A DNA stretch of 22,085 nucleotides, taken from contig JALSOO010000256.1 of assembly GCA_026986355.1 (NCBI GenBank), forward strand, positions 1 through 22,085, given 5' to 3'. This document shows, in pieces, positions 1 through 5,774 of the stretch. The notes below the pieces were generated by a model that saw only the letters and a list, made by a program, of their open reading frames with translations, made no database searches and was not told the DNA's origin. The DNA comes from Campylobacteraceae bacterium. GTDB taxonomy: Bacteria; Campylobacterota; Campylobacteria; Campylobacterales; Sulfurovaceae. A program made the translations under genes and the position numbers. How positions within the stretch are numbered: position 1 is the stretch's first letter; every line of letters starts with the position of its first letter.

Positions 1-342
1 TTTGATTTTGCCCTAGCAAAGTACCTAACTTTAACCCAAACATTTCCTAGACAGTTTGAAACCATGGTTGCACTCTCTTTGCATAAACATAATATTAACT
101 TTAAAACATTTGGAAATAGAGGGTATATAACAGATGATAATCATCTTATTATCCCTGCTCCATTTGATAGAGAAGATATTTTTTTTAAAAAAGCAAAAGA
201 GAGAGTATCTCTCTATAAAAAAAGTGGATTAAAAAAGATATATATCGTAACGATTACAAACTCATACACCTTCAAAATAGAAGATATAGAGTTTGAGGCA
301 TTACCATTTTATGAATGGATTGTTATCAATGATGAGAATTAA
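1..342 (+). CDS. 3' end of an unrecognised protein (5' truncated by the window)
   Basis: The reading frame is open from the first base of the window to a TAA at 340-342, giving 113 visible C-terminal residues. The first in-frame ATG at 64 is preceded by 21 sense codons and no good ribosome site, so the true start almost certainly lies to the left of the window. The visible part is soluble-looking, rich in Lys, Phe and Ile, with no membrane segment and no motif that I recognise. Its stop overlaps by 4 bases the stop of the convergent PilJ-domain gene, so the two genes meet tail to tail with no room for a terminator. Function unknown. Confidence 0.6.
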   Translation, partial: FDFALAKYLTLTQTFPRQFETMVALSLHKHNINFKTFGNRGYITDDNHLIIPAPFDREDIFFKKAKERVSLYKKSGLKKIYIVTITNSYTFKIEDIEFEALPFYEWIVINDEN

Positions 343-1232
343 TATTCAGTCTCTTGTTCAGCAAGAGTTACCATAGTATTCATCTCTTTTAGAAGTATAG
401 GATTCTTTTTTATAATAATGGTTAAGGTCTTTGCATCTGGATTAAAGTTTTGATAGAGTGGTTTTAACTCGTCCCAAAGCTTTTTAACTTTATCCAATTG
501 ATTTTTAATCTTTTTGTTTGAAGGTTTTGGTATATTTTGTTTAGGGTCTCCATTGATTAGAGCATTTAATGAGTCATCAAAAAGTTTTATCGTTTTAACA
601 ATACTCTTTTTATACTCTTTTTTCCCTTTTACACATAAAAGCTTCTCTTTTGTCATCTTTTGGGTCAACATTCTCTGTCTACCTGCGAGATTTACAATCT
701 TGACCATCGCTTTTTCCATATAGTTTTGGCTCTTATTTGCTTTTTCATATAGAGAGACTAACCGATTTGACTCTTTTAATAGAGGTTCATTATGAGAAAT
801 AATATAGTTTAAAGCTTTATCTCCTTTATCTTTTCCACTGTCAATAACTTTTACATTATTAAAAAACTCTTTCCAAAGCTTATCAACAACAGCAATCTGT
901 TTATTAATCTTATCGTTATCATCTTTTGAAAAATTTAGCTTACTGTTTCCTTTTTTAAATTCAGAGAGAGTAGTATCATAGAGTTTTGCAAACTTCATTA
1001 ACTTTTTTCGATTTTTATCTTTTTCAATATGTAATGAGATAAGAAGTGATAACTTTGTCATTCGTTGAGTTAACATTCTTTGTCTTCCTGAGGTGTTGAT
1101 TCTCTTTTTTATAGCATTGTCGACACTCATCAAATCATCAACTAATGATGCCATATCCAACTCTATACTGTTTGCACTAAGTGTATGTGGAGAGACTAAA
1201 AGCAGTCCTAATATAGTAATAATTCTAAACAT
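339..1232 (-). CDS. Periplasmic protein with two tandem PilJ-type (PF13675-like) domains
   Basis: This 297-residue protein starts with a Sec signal peptide (hydrophobic residues 4-14, probable cleavage after LSA near residue 20) and has no later membrane segment, so it should be free in the periplasm. It consists of two homologous halves. Each opens with the hallmark GRQRMLTQ(R/K)MTK of the type IV pili methyl-accepting transducer N-terminal domain (residues 49-60 and 184-195) and continues with an LW(K/D)E helix and an LLKE helix. In known proteins this helical bundle is the extracytoplasmic sensor part of chemoreceptors or kinases (PilJ, NarX-like); here there is no signalling domain. ATG at 1232 follows an AGGAAG site. 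A TAGAAT box (1281-1286) on this strand is a plausible -10. Ligand and partner are unknown; binding of a small anion or nitrate/nitrite is only a family-based guess. Confidence 0.8.
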   Translation of the reverse strand: MFRIITILGLLLVSPHTLSANSIELDMASLVDDLMSVDNAIKKRINTSGRQRMLTQRMTKLSLLISLHIEKDKNRKKLMKFAKLYDTTLSEFKKGNSKLNFSKDDNDKINKQIAVVDKLWKEFFNNVKVIDSGKDKGDKALNYIISHNEPLLKESNRLVSLYEKANKSQNYMEKAMVKIVNLAGRQRMLTQKMTKEKLLCVKGKKEYKKSIVKTIKLFDDSLNALINGDPKQNIPKPSNKKIKNQLDKVKKLWDELKPLYQNFNPDAKTLTIIIKKNPILLKEMNTMVTLAEQETEY

Positions 1233-1280
1233 TATATTCTTCCTAAAAATAGATTTAAAGCATAAAAATAGCCTTAATAT

Positions 1281-1286
1281 ATTCTA
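1281..1286 (-). promoter_or_regulatory. Candidate -10 box for the tandem PilJ-domain gene
   Basis: TAGAAT on the minus strand, about 49 bases upstream of the ATG at 1232. The surrounding region 1233-1340 is almost pure A/T and holds no other feature apart from the SRP RNA terminator. Confidence 0.4.
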
Positions 1287-1310
1287 ACACAAAAAAATGA
1301 AATTTTTATT

Positions 1311-1340
1311 AAAAAAAGTAGAAAAAGTAGAAAAAAATAA
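1311..1340 (-). terminator. Poly-T termination region of the SRP RNA
   Basis: Read on the minus strand, the SRP RNA stem end is followed by TTATTTTTTT and then by two CTACTTTTT units in tandem (plus-strand AAAAAGTAG at 1313-1321 and 1322-1330). The closing SRP stem plus the T runs makes a Rho-independent terminator; the second run may be a backup. Confidence 0.6.
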
Positions 1341-1445
1341 GCACCCTCTCCAGATACCTGCGGCACTCAAGAGTGATGGGTGGGCTGCTATGTTCCCATC
1401 CTGACCCGTTGTCCATCAATCCTAATGCACAGGTCTAAAGAAGGC
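1341..1445 (-). ncRNA. ffs: Small bacterial signal recognition particle RNA (4.5S type)
   Basis: The minus strand between 1406 and 1382 carries the SRP domain IV signature: GGGTCAGG, a 3-bp stem AUG/CAU closing a GGAA tetraloop, then AGCAGCCC. The canonical bacterial form is CAGG-UCC-GGAA-GGA-AGCAG, so the distal stem differs from it by paired changes while the Ffh-binding asymmetric loop is intact. Flanking segments pair outward (GATGG with CCATC, CCTG with CAGG, AGA with TCT, and the outer GCCTTCT with AGGGTGC with one mismatch), giving a single rod of about 105 nt. The RNA binds Ffh and FtsY in co-translational targeting of membrane proteins. Ends are placed from the outer stem and the following T run and may be off by a few bases. 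Confidence 0.88.
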
Positions 1446-1451
1446 AGTAGA

Positions 1452-1457
1452 ATAATA
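1452..1457 (-). promoter_or_regulatory. -10 box of the SRP RNA gene
   Basis: TATTAT on the minus strand, with 6 bases to the presumed first RNA base near 1445, the normal distance for a sigma-70 start. No convincing -35 is seen, as is usual in Campylobacterota. Confidence 0.5.
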
Positions 1458-1511
1458 GCCAAAGAAAACTTATAATAGATTAAAATTCATACTATTTTAA
1501 ATAATATTAGC

Positions 1512-1517
1512 TATAAT
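1512..1517 (+). promoter_or_regulatory. -10 box of tRNA-Ser(GGA)
   Basis: Perfect TATAAT 14 bases before the first base of the tRNA at 1532. The SRP RNA and this tRNA are therefore transcribed divergently from a spacer of about 85 bases. Confidence 0.6.
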
Positions 1518-1531
1518 TTCACTCCAATCAT

Positions 1532-1619
1532 TGAGAGGTGTCCGAGTGGTCGAAGGTGCAGACCTGGAACGTCTGTGTAGTTTACTCTACCGAGGGTTCG
1601 AATCCCTTCCTCTCAGCCA
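1532..1619 (+). tRNA. tRNA-Ser(GGA)
   Basis: An 88-nt class II cloverleaf: acceptor TGAGAGG pairs with CCTCTCA, anticodon stem CAGAC/GTCTG encloses loop CTGGAAC with anticodon GGA, there is a long variable arm, T loop TTCGAAT, discriminator G and an encoded CCA at 1617-1619. It reads UCC and UCU serine codons. Confidence 0.97.
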
Positions 1620-1696
1620 TATATCCTATATCGTTTTATCAAATTTTCCCCTTTTAACTGCTACAATATTAAAAAACAATCTAAAGGAATATCCAA

Positions 1697-1966
1697 ATGA
1701 ATTTCTATCTACTCTTTTTTCTACTTATTATCATAATTGGTTCAATTGTAAGTTATATCTACTTCATGAAAGAGAAAAAAGCAAATCTAAAAGCCATAGA
1801 ACAAGGCATCTGCCCCAAGTGTGAAAAGCCAAATATGGTACTCGTTGACCAAAGAAGTACAGGTTGTGGTGGTCCTAAGATGTTGACATTTGAGTGTGAA
1901 GCGTGTAGATATGTCGGTACATTTCATGTAAGTGGTGGGAGTTGTAGTAGTGGTAGATGTGGATAG
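1697..1966 (+). CDS. Small membrane-anchored zinc-ribbon protein with Gly/Ser/Cys tail
   Basis: This 89-residue protein has one very hydrophobic N-terminal helix (residues 3-23), then a basic stretch (KEKK) that would keep the rest in the cytoplasm. A ribbon follows: Cys39-x2-Cys42 and Cys67-x2-Cys70, the usual four-cysteine zinc site, with an extra Cys57 in a GCGG loop. The last nine residues, GSCSSGRCG, add Cys83 and Cys88. ATG at 1697 is set by AAGGA at 1684-1688; a TACAAT upstream may be its promoter. It stands alone between tRNA-Ser and a terminator. Function is unknown; such small ribbons can be nucleic-acid, protein or metal binders, and nothing here decides between them. Confidence 0.8.
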   Translation: MNFYLLFFLLIIIIGSIVSYIYFMKEKKANLKAIEQGICPKCEKPNMVLVDQRSTGCGGPKMLTFECEACRYVGTFHVSGGSCSSGRCG

Positions 1967-1975
1967 ATTTAGAAG

Positions 1976-2000
1976 TTTCCACCTCAAAAGAGGTGGGAAA
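1976..2000. terminator. Bidirectional terminator between zinc-ribbon gene and porin gene
   Basis: CCACCTC and GAGGTGG form a 7-bp GC-rich stem around an AAAA loop, extended by TTT/AAA past a single bulged G. On the plus strand GTTTT follows. It lies between two convergent genes, so it can serve both. Confidence 0.65.
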
Positions 2001-2017
2001 GTTTTAGAGATTAGAGA

Positions 2018-3226
2018 TTAAAATTTATATCTTGTCCATACACGAATAATATTTCTTGTATCATCTCCATTATAAACTTTATCATCTGCTTTACTAGAGA
2101 CTAAAGCAGCTAACATATTTGCACCAAGTGCTTTGAATTTATAGATAACATCAAGCTCTTGAACATCTGAATTACTATTAAGATTATCTTTCATCATACC
2201 ATATTGAGCAATCAATTTTCCAGGACCAGTAGGAAGTACTACTTTTAGAACGGTACCCTCTGCATCTTGTTTAATATCACCTTGGTTAGCAACCATTTGT
2301 GTATATAGTGGAGTTTTTACACCTGTACCAAGGTTATTGGTTGCTACAGCACCATTATTTGTTTTACTATATGCAACACTAATATTAGCTGGGCCAGCTT
2401 TTCCTGAAACCTTTACTCCAACTGCTTTAGAATCTCTAGCACCTGAAGCATTTGGCATAATTTGACCACCTTGTAGAGCTAATGATACTGGTGCTCCTGC
2501 TAGTTTATTCATATTTGCATCTACATCTAACCAAACTGCTTTAGCTGAACTTGGAAGCTGATAGTAAGAGAGTGTCGGTGTTATCCCTGCTAATGATTGG
2601 TTCTTAGCTGTTAACATATAGGCCCCTTTATTTTGCCCATTTGCTTGTGAAGCTGTACCATCTAAAGCACCAAATCTATTAAGATTACCATGTCTATTAG
2701 AACGCGATACATAAGCTCCAACCAAAGTAGTATTTTCAATATCTGTATTGATTGCTACTGCTGCATCAAAAGTATTTTTAAATACATTCCAACCTTCTGA
2801 GAATGCTAATGGAGAAAGTCCTTTTGGAAGTTCTTGACGACCAAGTTTTAAAGTTGTATTAGCAATTTTTTTTGTCATGTATGCTTTTGTAAATGCAAAG
2901 TAGTTACCAGCATTTGCTGTGTCACCATTATGAGCTAAACCAGATTGACGAACACCATCAACAAGATTTCCCTCTAATCCATAAGTATTAAGTGCTGTAC
3001 CTTGAAATCCTAAACCATATCCATTTCCAATATCAGCAGTTGCATCTAATTGAATACCACCATTTGCAGATGAAGCACTTTCAGCAAACATATCATCTGT
3101 ACCAGCATCATCTGTTTGATAATAGATAACCGTCTGTCCACCAATTTTCATATCTACATCTGCCATTGCACCTGTTGTCATTGCCACTACAGCGATTGCT
3201 GCTAAACTTAAATTTGTAATTTTCAC
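2018..3226 (-). CDS. Outer-membrane porin of the campylobacterotal type
   Basis: A 402-residue beta-barrel protein. It has a clear signal peptide (MKITNLSLAAIAVVAMTTGAMA, cleavage near residue 22), alternating polar and hydrophobic strands throughout with many Gly, Asn and Thr, and a C-terminal Phe in RVWTRYKF, the signal for BAM insertion. Strand segments such as KLGRQELPKGLSP resemble the OprD-like porin family that supplies the major outer-membrane porin of this phylum. It should let small solutes cross the outer membrane; specificity cannot be read from the sequence. The start is GTG at 3226, since the overlapping ATG is out of frame and followed directly by TGA; AAAGGAG lies just upstream. 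The gene stands alone, with a terminator after it. Confidence 0.85.
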   Translation of the reverse strand: MKITNLSLAAIAVVAMTTGAMADVDMKIGGQTVIYYQTDDAGTDDMFAESASSANGGIQLDATADIGNGYGLGFQGTALNTYGLEGNLVDGVRQSGLAHNGDTANAGNYFAFTKAYMTKKIANTTLKLGRQELPKGLSPLAFSEGWNVFKNTFDAAVAINTDIENTTLVGAYVSRSNRHGNLNRFGALDGTASQANGQNKGAYMLTAKNQSLAGITPTLSYYQLPSSAKAVWLDVDANMNKLAGAPVSLALQGGQIMPNASGARDSKAVGVKVSGKAGPANISVAYSKTNNGAVATNNLGTGVKTPLYTQMVANQGDIKQDAEGTVLKVVLPTGPGKLIAQYGMMKDNLNSNSDVQELDVIYKFKALGANMLAALVSSKADDKVYNGDDTRNIIRVWTRYKF

Positions 3227-3247
3227 ATTTTCTCCTTTAGTATTGTA

Positions 3248-3253
3248 CTTATA
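3248..3253 (-). promoter_or_regulatory. Candidate -10 box of the porin gene
   Basis: TATAAG on the minus strand about 22 bases before the GTG start. A TACAAT four bases nearer would leave almost no room for the ribosome site. A start further upstream, with a longer leader, is equally possible. Confidence 0.3.
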
Positions 3254-3261
3254 AAAAAGTT

Positions 3262-3293
3262 AAGCTTATTATCAATAACTAAAGCTTATCAAT
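3262..3293. repeat. Two direct repeats upstream of the porin gene
   Basis: AAGCTTAT occurs at 3262-3269 and again at 3282-3289, each soon followed by CAAT. The spacing is 20 bases, two helical turns, on the side from which the porin is transcribed. This is a plausible regulator-binding pair; no regulator is assigned. Confidence 0.4.
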
Positions 3294-3340
3294 TTAATAA
3301 ATTTACATCACTATGATAACAACAGAAACCTTATTTTTTC

Positions 3341-3354
3341 TTGATATAAATCAT
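3341..3354. promoter_or_regulatory. FNR/CRP-like dyad upstream of the porin gene
   Basis: TTGAT-N4-ATCAT, one base off the FNR consensus TTGAT-N4-ATCAA, about 115 bases upstream of the porin start. Short sites of this kind occur by chance in AT-rich DNA, so this is only a candidate. The rest of 3300-3460 is AT-rich with nothing recognisable. Confidence 0.25.
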
Positions 3355-3463
3355 TTTTTGACCATTTTCATTAACTTTTCGTTTATTTTTTTAAAAAGCA
3401 CAATACAAACTATTTATTTTTATTAGGTTAGGATTATATAAATTTTAGTAGGATTAAAAAATA

Positions 3464-3551
3464 TGGCCGGGAGAGGGAGATTCGAACTCCCGGAGGTATT
3501 ACCCTCACCGGTTTTCAAGACCGGCACATTCGACCACTCTGACATCTCCCG
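3464..3551 (-). tRNA. tRNA-Ser(TGA)
   Basis: An 88-nt class II tRNA: acceptor CGGGAGA with TCTCCCG, anticodon stem CCGGT/ACCGG with loop CTTGAAA (anticodon TGA), long variable arm, T arm GGGAG-TTCGAAT-CTCCC, discriminator G and encoded CCA. It is the last gene of the minus-strand tRNA run. Confidence 0.97.
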
Positions 3552-3558
3552 ACATTAG

Positions 3559-3576
3559 CTTAAACAGGTGTTTAAG
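3559..3576. repeat. Palindrome in the tRNA-Cys/tRNA-Ser spacer
   Basis: CTTAAACA-GG-TGTTTAAG, perfect 8-bp arms, lying 7 bases upstream of the 5' end of tRNA-Ser(TGA). It could guide processing of the precursor or be an operator of an internal promoter (a TAAAAT lies slightly upstream on the minus strand). Role unproven. Confidence 0.45.
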
Positions 3577-3631
3577 TTGGAACAGAATTTTATCTAAAAA
3601 AGCTTAAATAAAAATTAACTATCTGATAGTT

Positions 3632-3705
3632 TGGAGGCGACACCCAGATTCGAACTGGGGATAGCAGCTTTGCAGGCTGCGGCCTTACCACTTGGCGATG
3701 TCGCC
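3632..3705 (-). tRNA. tRNA-Cys(GCA)
   Basis: A 74-nt tRNA: acceptor GGCGACA with TGTCGCC, anticodon stem GCAGC/GCTGC with loop CTGCAAA (anticodon GCA), T arm CCCAG-TTCGAAT-CTGGG, discriminator T and encoded CCA. About 80 bases separate it from tRNA-Ser downstream. Confidence 0.97.
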
Positions 3706-3732
3706 AATTACGCCACAATCCATAAATTATGG

Positions 3733-3819
3733 TGGTACCCGGAGCCGGACTTGAACCGGCACGGTCACAATGACCGGGGGATTTTAAGTCCCCTGTGTCT
3801 ACCATTCCACCACCCGGGC
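3733..3819 (-). tRNA. tRNA-Leu(TAA)
   Basis: An 87-nt class II tRNA: acceptor GCCCGGG pairs with TCCGGGT through two G-T pairs, anticodon stem GGGGA/TCCCC with loop CTTAAAA (anticodon TAA), variable arm CGGTCATTGTGACCG, T loop TTCAAGT, discriminator A and encoded CCA. Confidence 0.97.
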
Positions 3820-3869
3820 ATAAATTGGTACCAAAACTAAAAAATAGAATTTATATATCACAATTATTA

Positions 3870-3944
<75 letters not shown>

Positions 3945-3970
3945 ACGGCTACCATTTAAATTGGAGTGCG

Positions 3971-3999
3971 ATTATAGCTAACTTTTTTTTATTTGTAAA
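3971..3999 (-). promoter_or_regulatory. Sigma-70 promoter of the tRNA operon
   Basis: On the minus strand TTTACA (3994-3999) and TATAAT (3971-3976) are separated by exactly 17 bases. The -10 ends 26 bases before tRNA-Gly. This is the only promoter in the window with a good -35, fitting strong stable-RNA expression. Confidence 0.8.
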
Positions 4000-4009
4000 G
4001 TCTTTTGGG

Positions 4010-4015
4010 TATAAT
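4010..4015 (+). promoter_or_regulatory. -10 box of ilvD
   Basis: TATAAT preceded by a T run and TTTTGGG, the common Campylobacterota form, about 39 bases before the ilvD ATG. It lies only 11 bases beyond the -35 of the divergent tRNA promoter, so the two promoters may compete for polymerase. Confidence 0.6.
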
Positions 4016-4054
4016 TTTTCAAAATTTACAAAAAATAGATAGATAAGGATAAAA

Positions 4055-5740
4055 ATGCGTAGTGATATAGTAAAAAAAGGACACAATAGAGCCCCACACC
4101 GTTCATTGCTTAGAGCAACTGGATTAAAAGATGAGGATTTTAACAAACCATTTATAGGAGTTGCTAACTCCTATATAGAGATTATACCTGGACACTTCTT
4201 TTTGGATAAGGTGTCGGCTATTATTAAAGATGAGATAAAAAAGGCAGGTTGTGTGCCATTTGAGTTTAATACTATTGGTGTTGATGATGGTATTGCTATG
4301 GGTCATGATGGTATGTTGTTTTCTCTACCAAGTCGTGAGATTATAGCTAACTCCATAGAGACGGTTATGAATGCACATAAACTTGATGCTATGATTTGTA
4401 TCCCAAACTGTGATAAAATTGTTCCAGGTATGATTATGGGTGCATTAAGAGTTAATGTTCCTACTGTTTTTGTAAGTGGTGGACCAATGGCAAAGGGTTA
4501 TACCAAAGATGGAGAGCCTATTGACCTTGCAACAGCATTTGAAGCAGTTGGGAAATTTGAAGCAGGAGAGATTAGTGAGGAGGAGCTAACAGATATTGAG
4601 TGTAACGCTTGTCCAAGTGGTGGAAGCTGTTCTGGAATGTTTACGGCAAACTCTATGAATACACTAATGGAGGCTATGGGAATTGCACTTGCAGGAAATG
4701 GAACAATCTTGGCACTTACCAAAGAGCGTGAAGAGCTTTATAGAAAAACAGCTAGACGAATTTGTGAGATAGCCTTGATGGATTATGAGCAATCTTCAGC
4801 TTATAATATTAGAAATATCTTAAATGAGAATGCTATTCGTAACGCTTTTGCAGTAGATATGGCAATGGGTGGTAGCTCAAATACAGTTCTACATATGTTA
4901 GCTATCGCAAAAGAGGCAGAGGTTGACTTCAATTTAAGTGATATAAATGGTATCTCTAAAAGAGTTTCTCATATTGCCAAAATTTCACCTAGTCTAAGTA
5001 CCGTGCATATGCAAGATATTGACAAAGCTGGAGGAGTAAATGCTGTAATGCACGAGATGGATAAACGTGGAGAGATACTACTTGATAATCTAACCGTTAC
5101 GGGAGAGAGTCTCAAAGAGCGTATTGCAGATGCAAAAATAGTTGATACTAATGTTATTCATACTATTGATAACCCATATTCAGCTGTTGGTGGATTAGCT
5201 ATTTTGTATGGAAACCTAGCAGAACAGGGTGCAGTTATCAAAACAGCAGGAATTACAGGTGAACGTGTCTTTACTGGAAAAGCTGTCTGTTTTAACTCAC
5301 AAGATGAATCTATCAAAGGAATTATAAATGGCAAAGTAAAAGCAGGAGATGTTGTAGTCATAAGATATGAAGGACCTCGTGGAGGACCTGGAATGCAAGA
5401 GATGTTAGCTCCTACAAGTTTGATTATGGGTATGGGTCTTGGAGACTCTGTTGCACTTATTACAGATGGACGCTTTAGTGGAGCTACACGTGGAGCTAGT
5501 ATAGGTCATGTAAGCCCAGAGGCTGCTGAGGGTGGAATGATAGGACTACTTCAAGATGGAGATGAGATTCATATTGATGTAGATAACTATATTTTAAGTG
5601 TTAATCTATCTGATGAAGAGGTAGCAAGAAGAAGAGAAAACTTTAAACCATTGGTTAAACCACTTAAAAGCAAGTGGCTACGACAATATAGAATGTTGGT
5701 AACCAATGCTAGTTCTGGTGCTGTTTTGGAGGCAGAGTAG
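4055..5740 (+). CDS. ilvD: Dihydroxy-acid dehydratase
   Basis: IlvD (561 residues, normal family length) dehydrates 2,3-dihydroxy-isovalerate and 2,3-dihydroxy-3-methylvalerate to the 2-keto acids, the shared third step of valine and isoleucine synthesis (and so of leucine and pantothenate) in the cytoplasm. Family signatures are all present: HNRAPHRSLLRATG near the N terminus, DDGIAMGHDGM (residues 77-87), the cluster-ligand NCDK with Cys119, CNACPSGGSCSGMFTANSM with Cys183, Cys186 and Cys192, and RYEGPRGGPGMQEM and DGRFSGATRGASIGHVSPEA in the C-terminal domain. Cys119 and Cys192 are the expected Fe-S ligands, with Asp120 and Lys121 at the magnesium site. ATG at 4055 follows AAGGAT. It is a single-gene unit closed by a hairpin terminator; neighbours are not branched-chain genes. 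Confidence 0.98.
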   Translation: MRSDIVKKGHNRAPHRSLLRATGLKDEDFNKPFIGVANSYIEIIPGHFFLDKVSAIIKDEIKKAGCVPFEFNTIGVDDGIAMGHDGMLFSLPSREIIANSIETVMNAHKLDAMICIPNCDKIVPGMIMGALRVNVPTVFVSGGPMAKGYTKDGEPIDLATAFEAVGKFEAGEISEEELTDIECNACPSGGSCSGMFTANSMNTLMEAMGIALAGNGTILALTKEREELYRKTARRICEIALMDYEQSSAYNIRNILNENAIRNAFAVDMAMGGSSNTVLHMLAIAKEAEVDFNLSDINGISKRVSHIAKISPSLSTVHMQDIDKAGGVNAVMHEMDKRGEILLDNLTVTGESLKERIADAKIVDTNVIHTIDNPYSAVGGLAILYGNLAEQGAVIKTAGITGERVFTGKAVCFNSQDESIKGIINGKVKAGDVVVIRYEGPRGGPGMQEMLAPTSLIMGMGLGDSVALITDGRFSGATRGASIGHVSPEAAEGGMIGLLQDGDEIHIDVDNYILSVNLSDEEVARRRENFKPLVKPLKSKWLRQYRMLVTNASSGAVLEAE

Positions 5741-5749
5741 TTTATATAG

Positions 5750-5771
5750 AAATACCCCACGAGGGGTATTT
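5750..5771. terminator. Terminator of ilvD, probably bidirectional
   Basis: AAATACCCC (5750-5758), loop ACGA, GGGGTATTT (5763-5771): a perfect 9-bp stem followed by TTG on the plus strand and by TCTATATAAA on the minus strand. It fills the 34-base gap between the convergent stops of ilvD and the Sel1-repeat gene. Confidence 0.85.
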
Positions 5772-5774
5772 TGT

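Noticed and set aside
514..723. Plus-strand frames inside the tandem PilJ-domain gene
   Set aside because: Antisense to a gene with clear domain structure; their hydrophobic look comes from complementing Lys-rich codons.
1531..1824. Open reading frame of 97 codons over tRNA-Ser and the start of the zinc-ribbon gene
   Set aside because: It covers the whole tRNA gene and has no ribosome site; the zinc-ribbon frame has a good start and a recognisable fold.
3227..3463. A small gene or RNA between porin and tRNA-Ser
   Set aside because: Only AT-rich sequence with short candidate sites; no frame with a ribosome site and no stable fold seen.
3590..3840. Open reading frames on both strands across the tRNA-Cys and tRNA-Leu genes
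   Set aside because: They are translations of tRNA sequence, a well-known artefact in databases.
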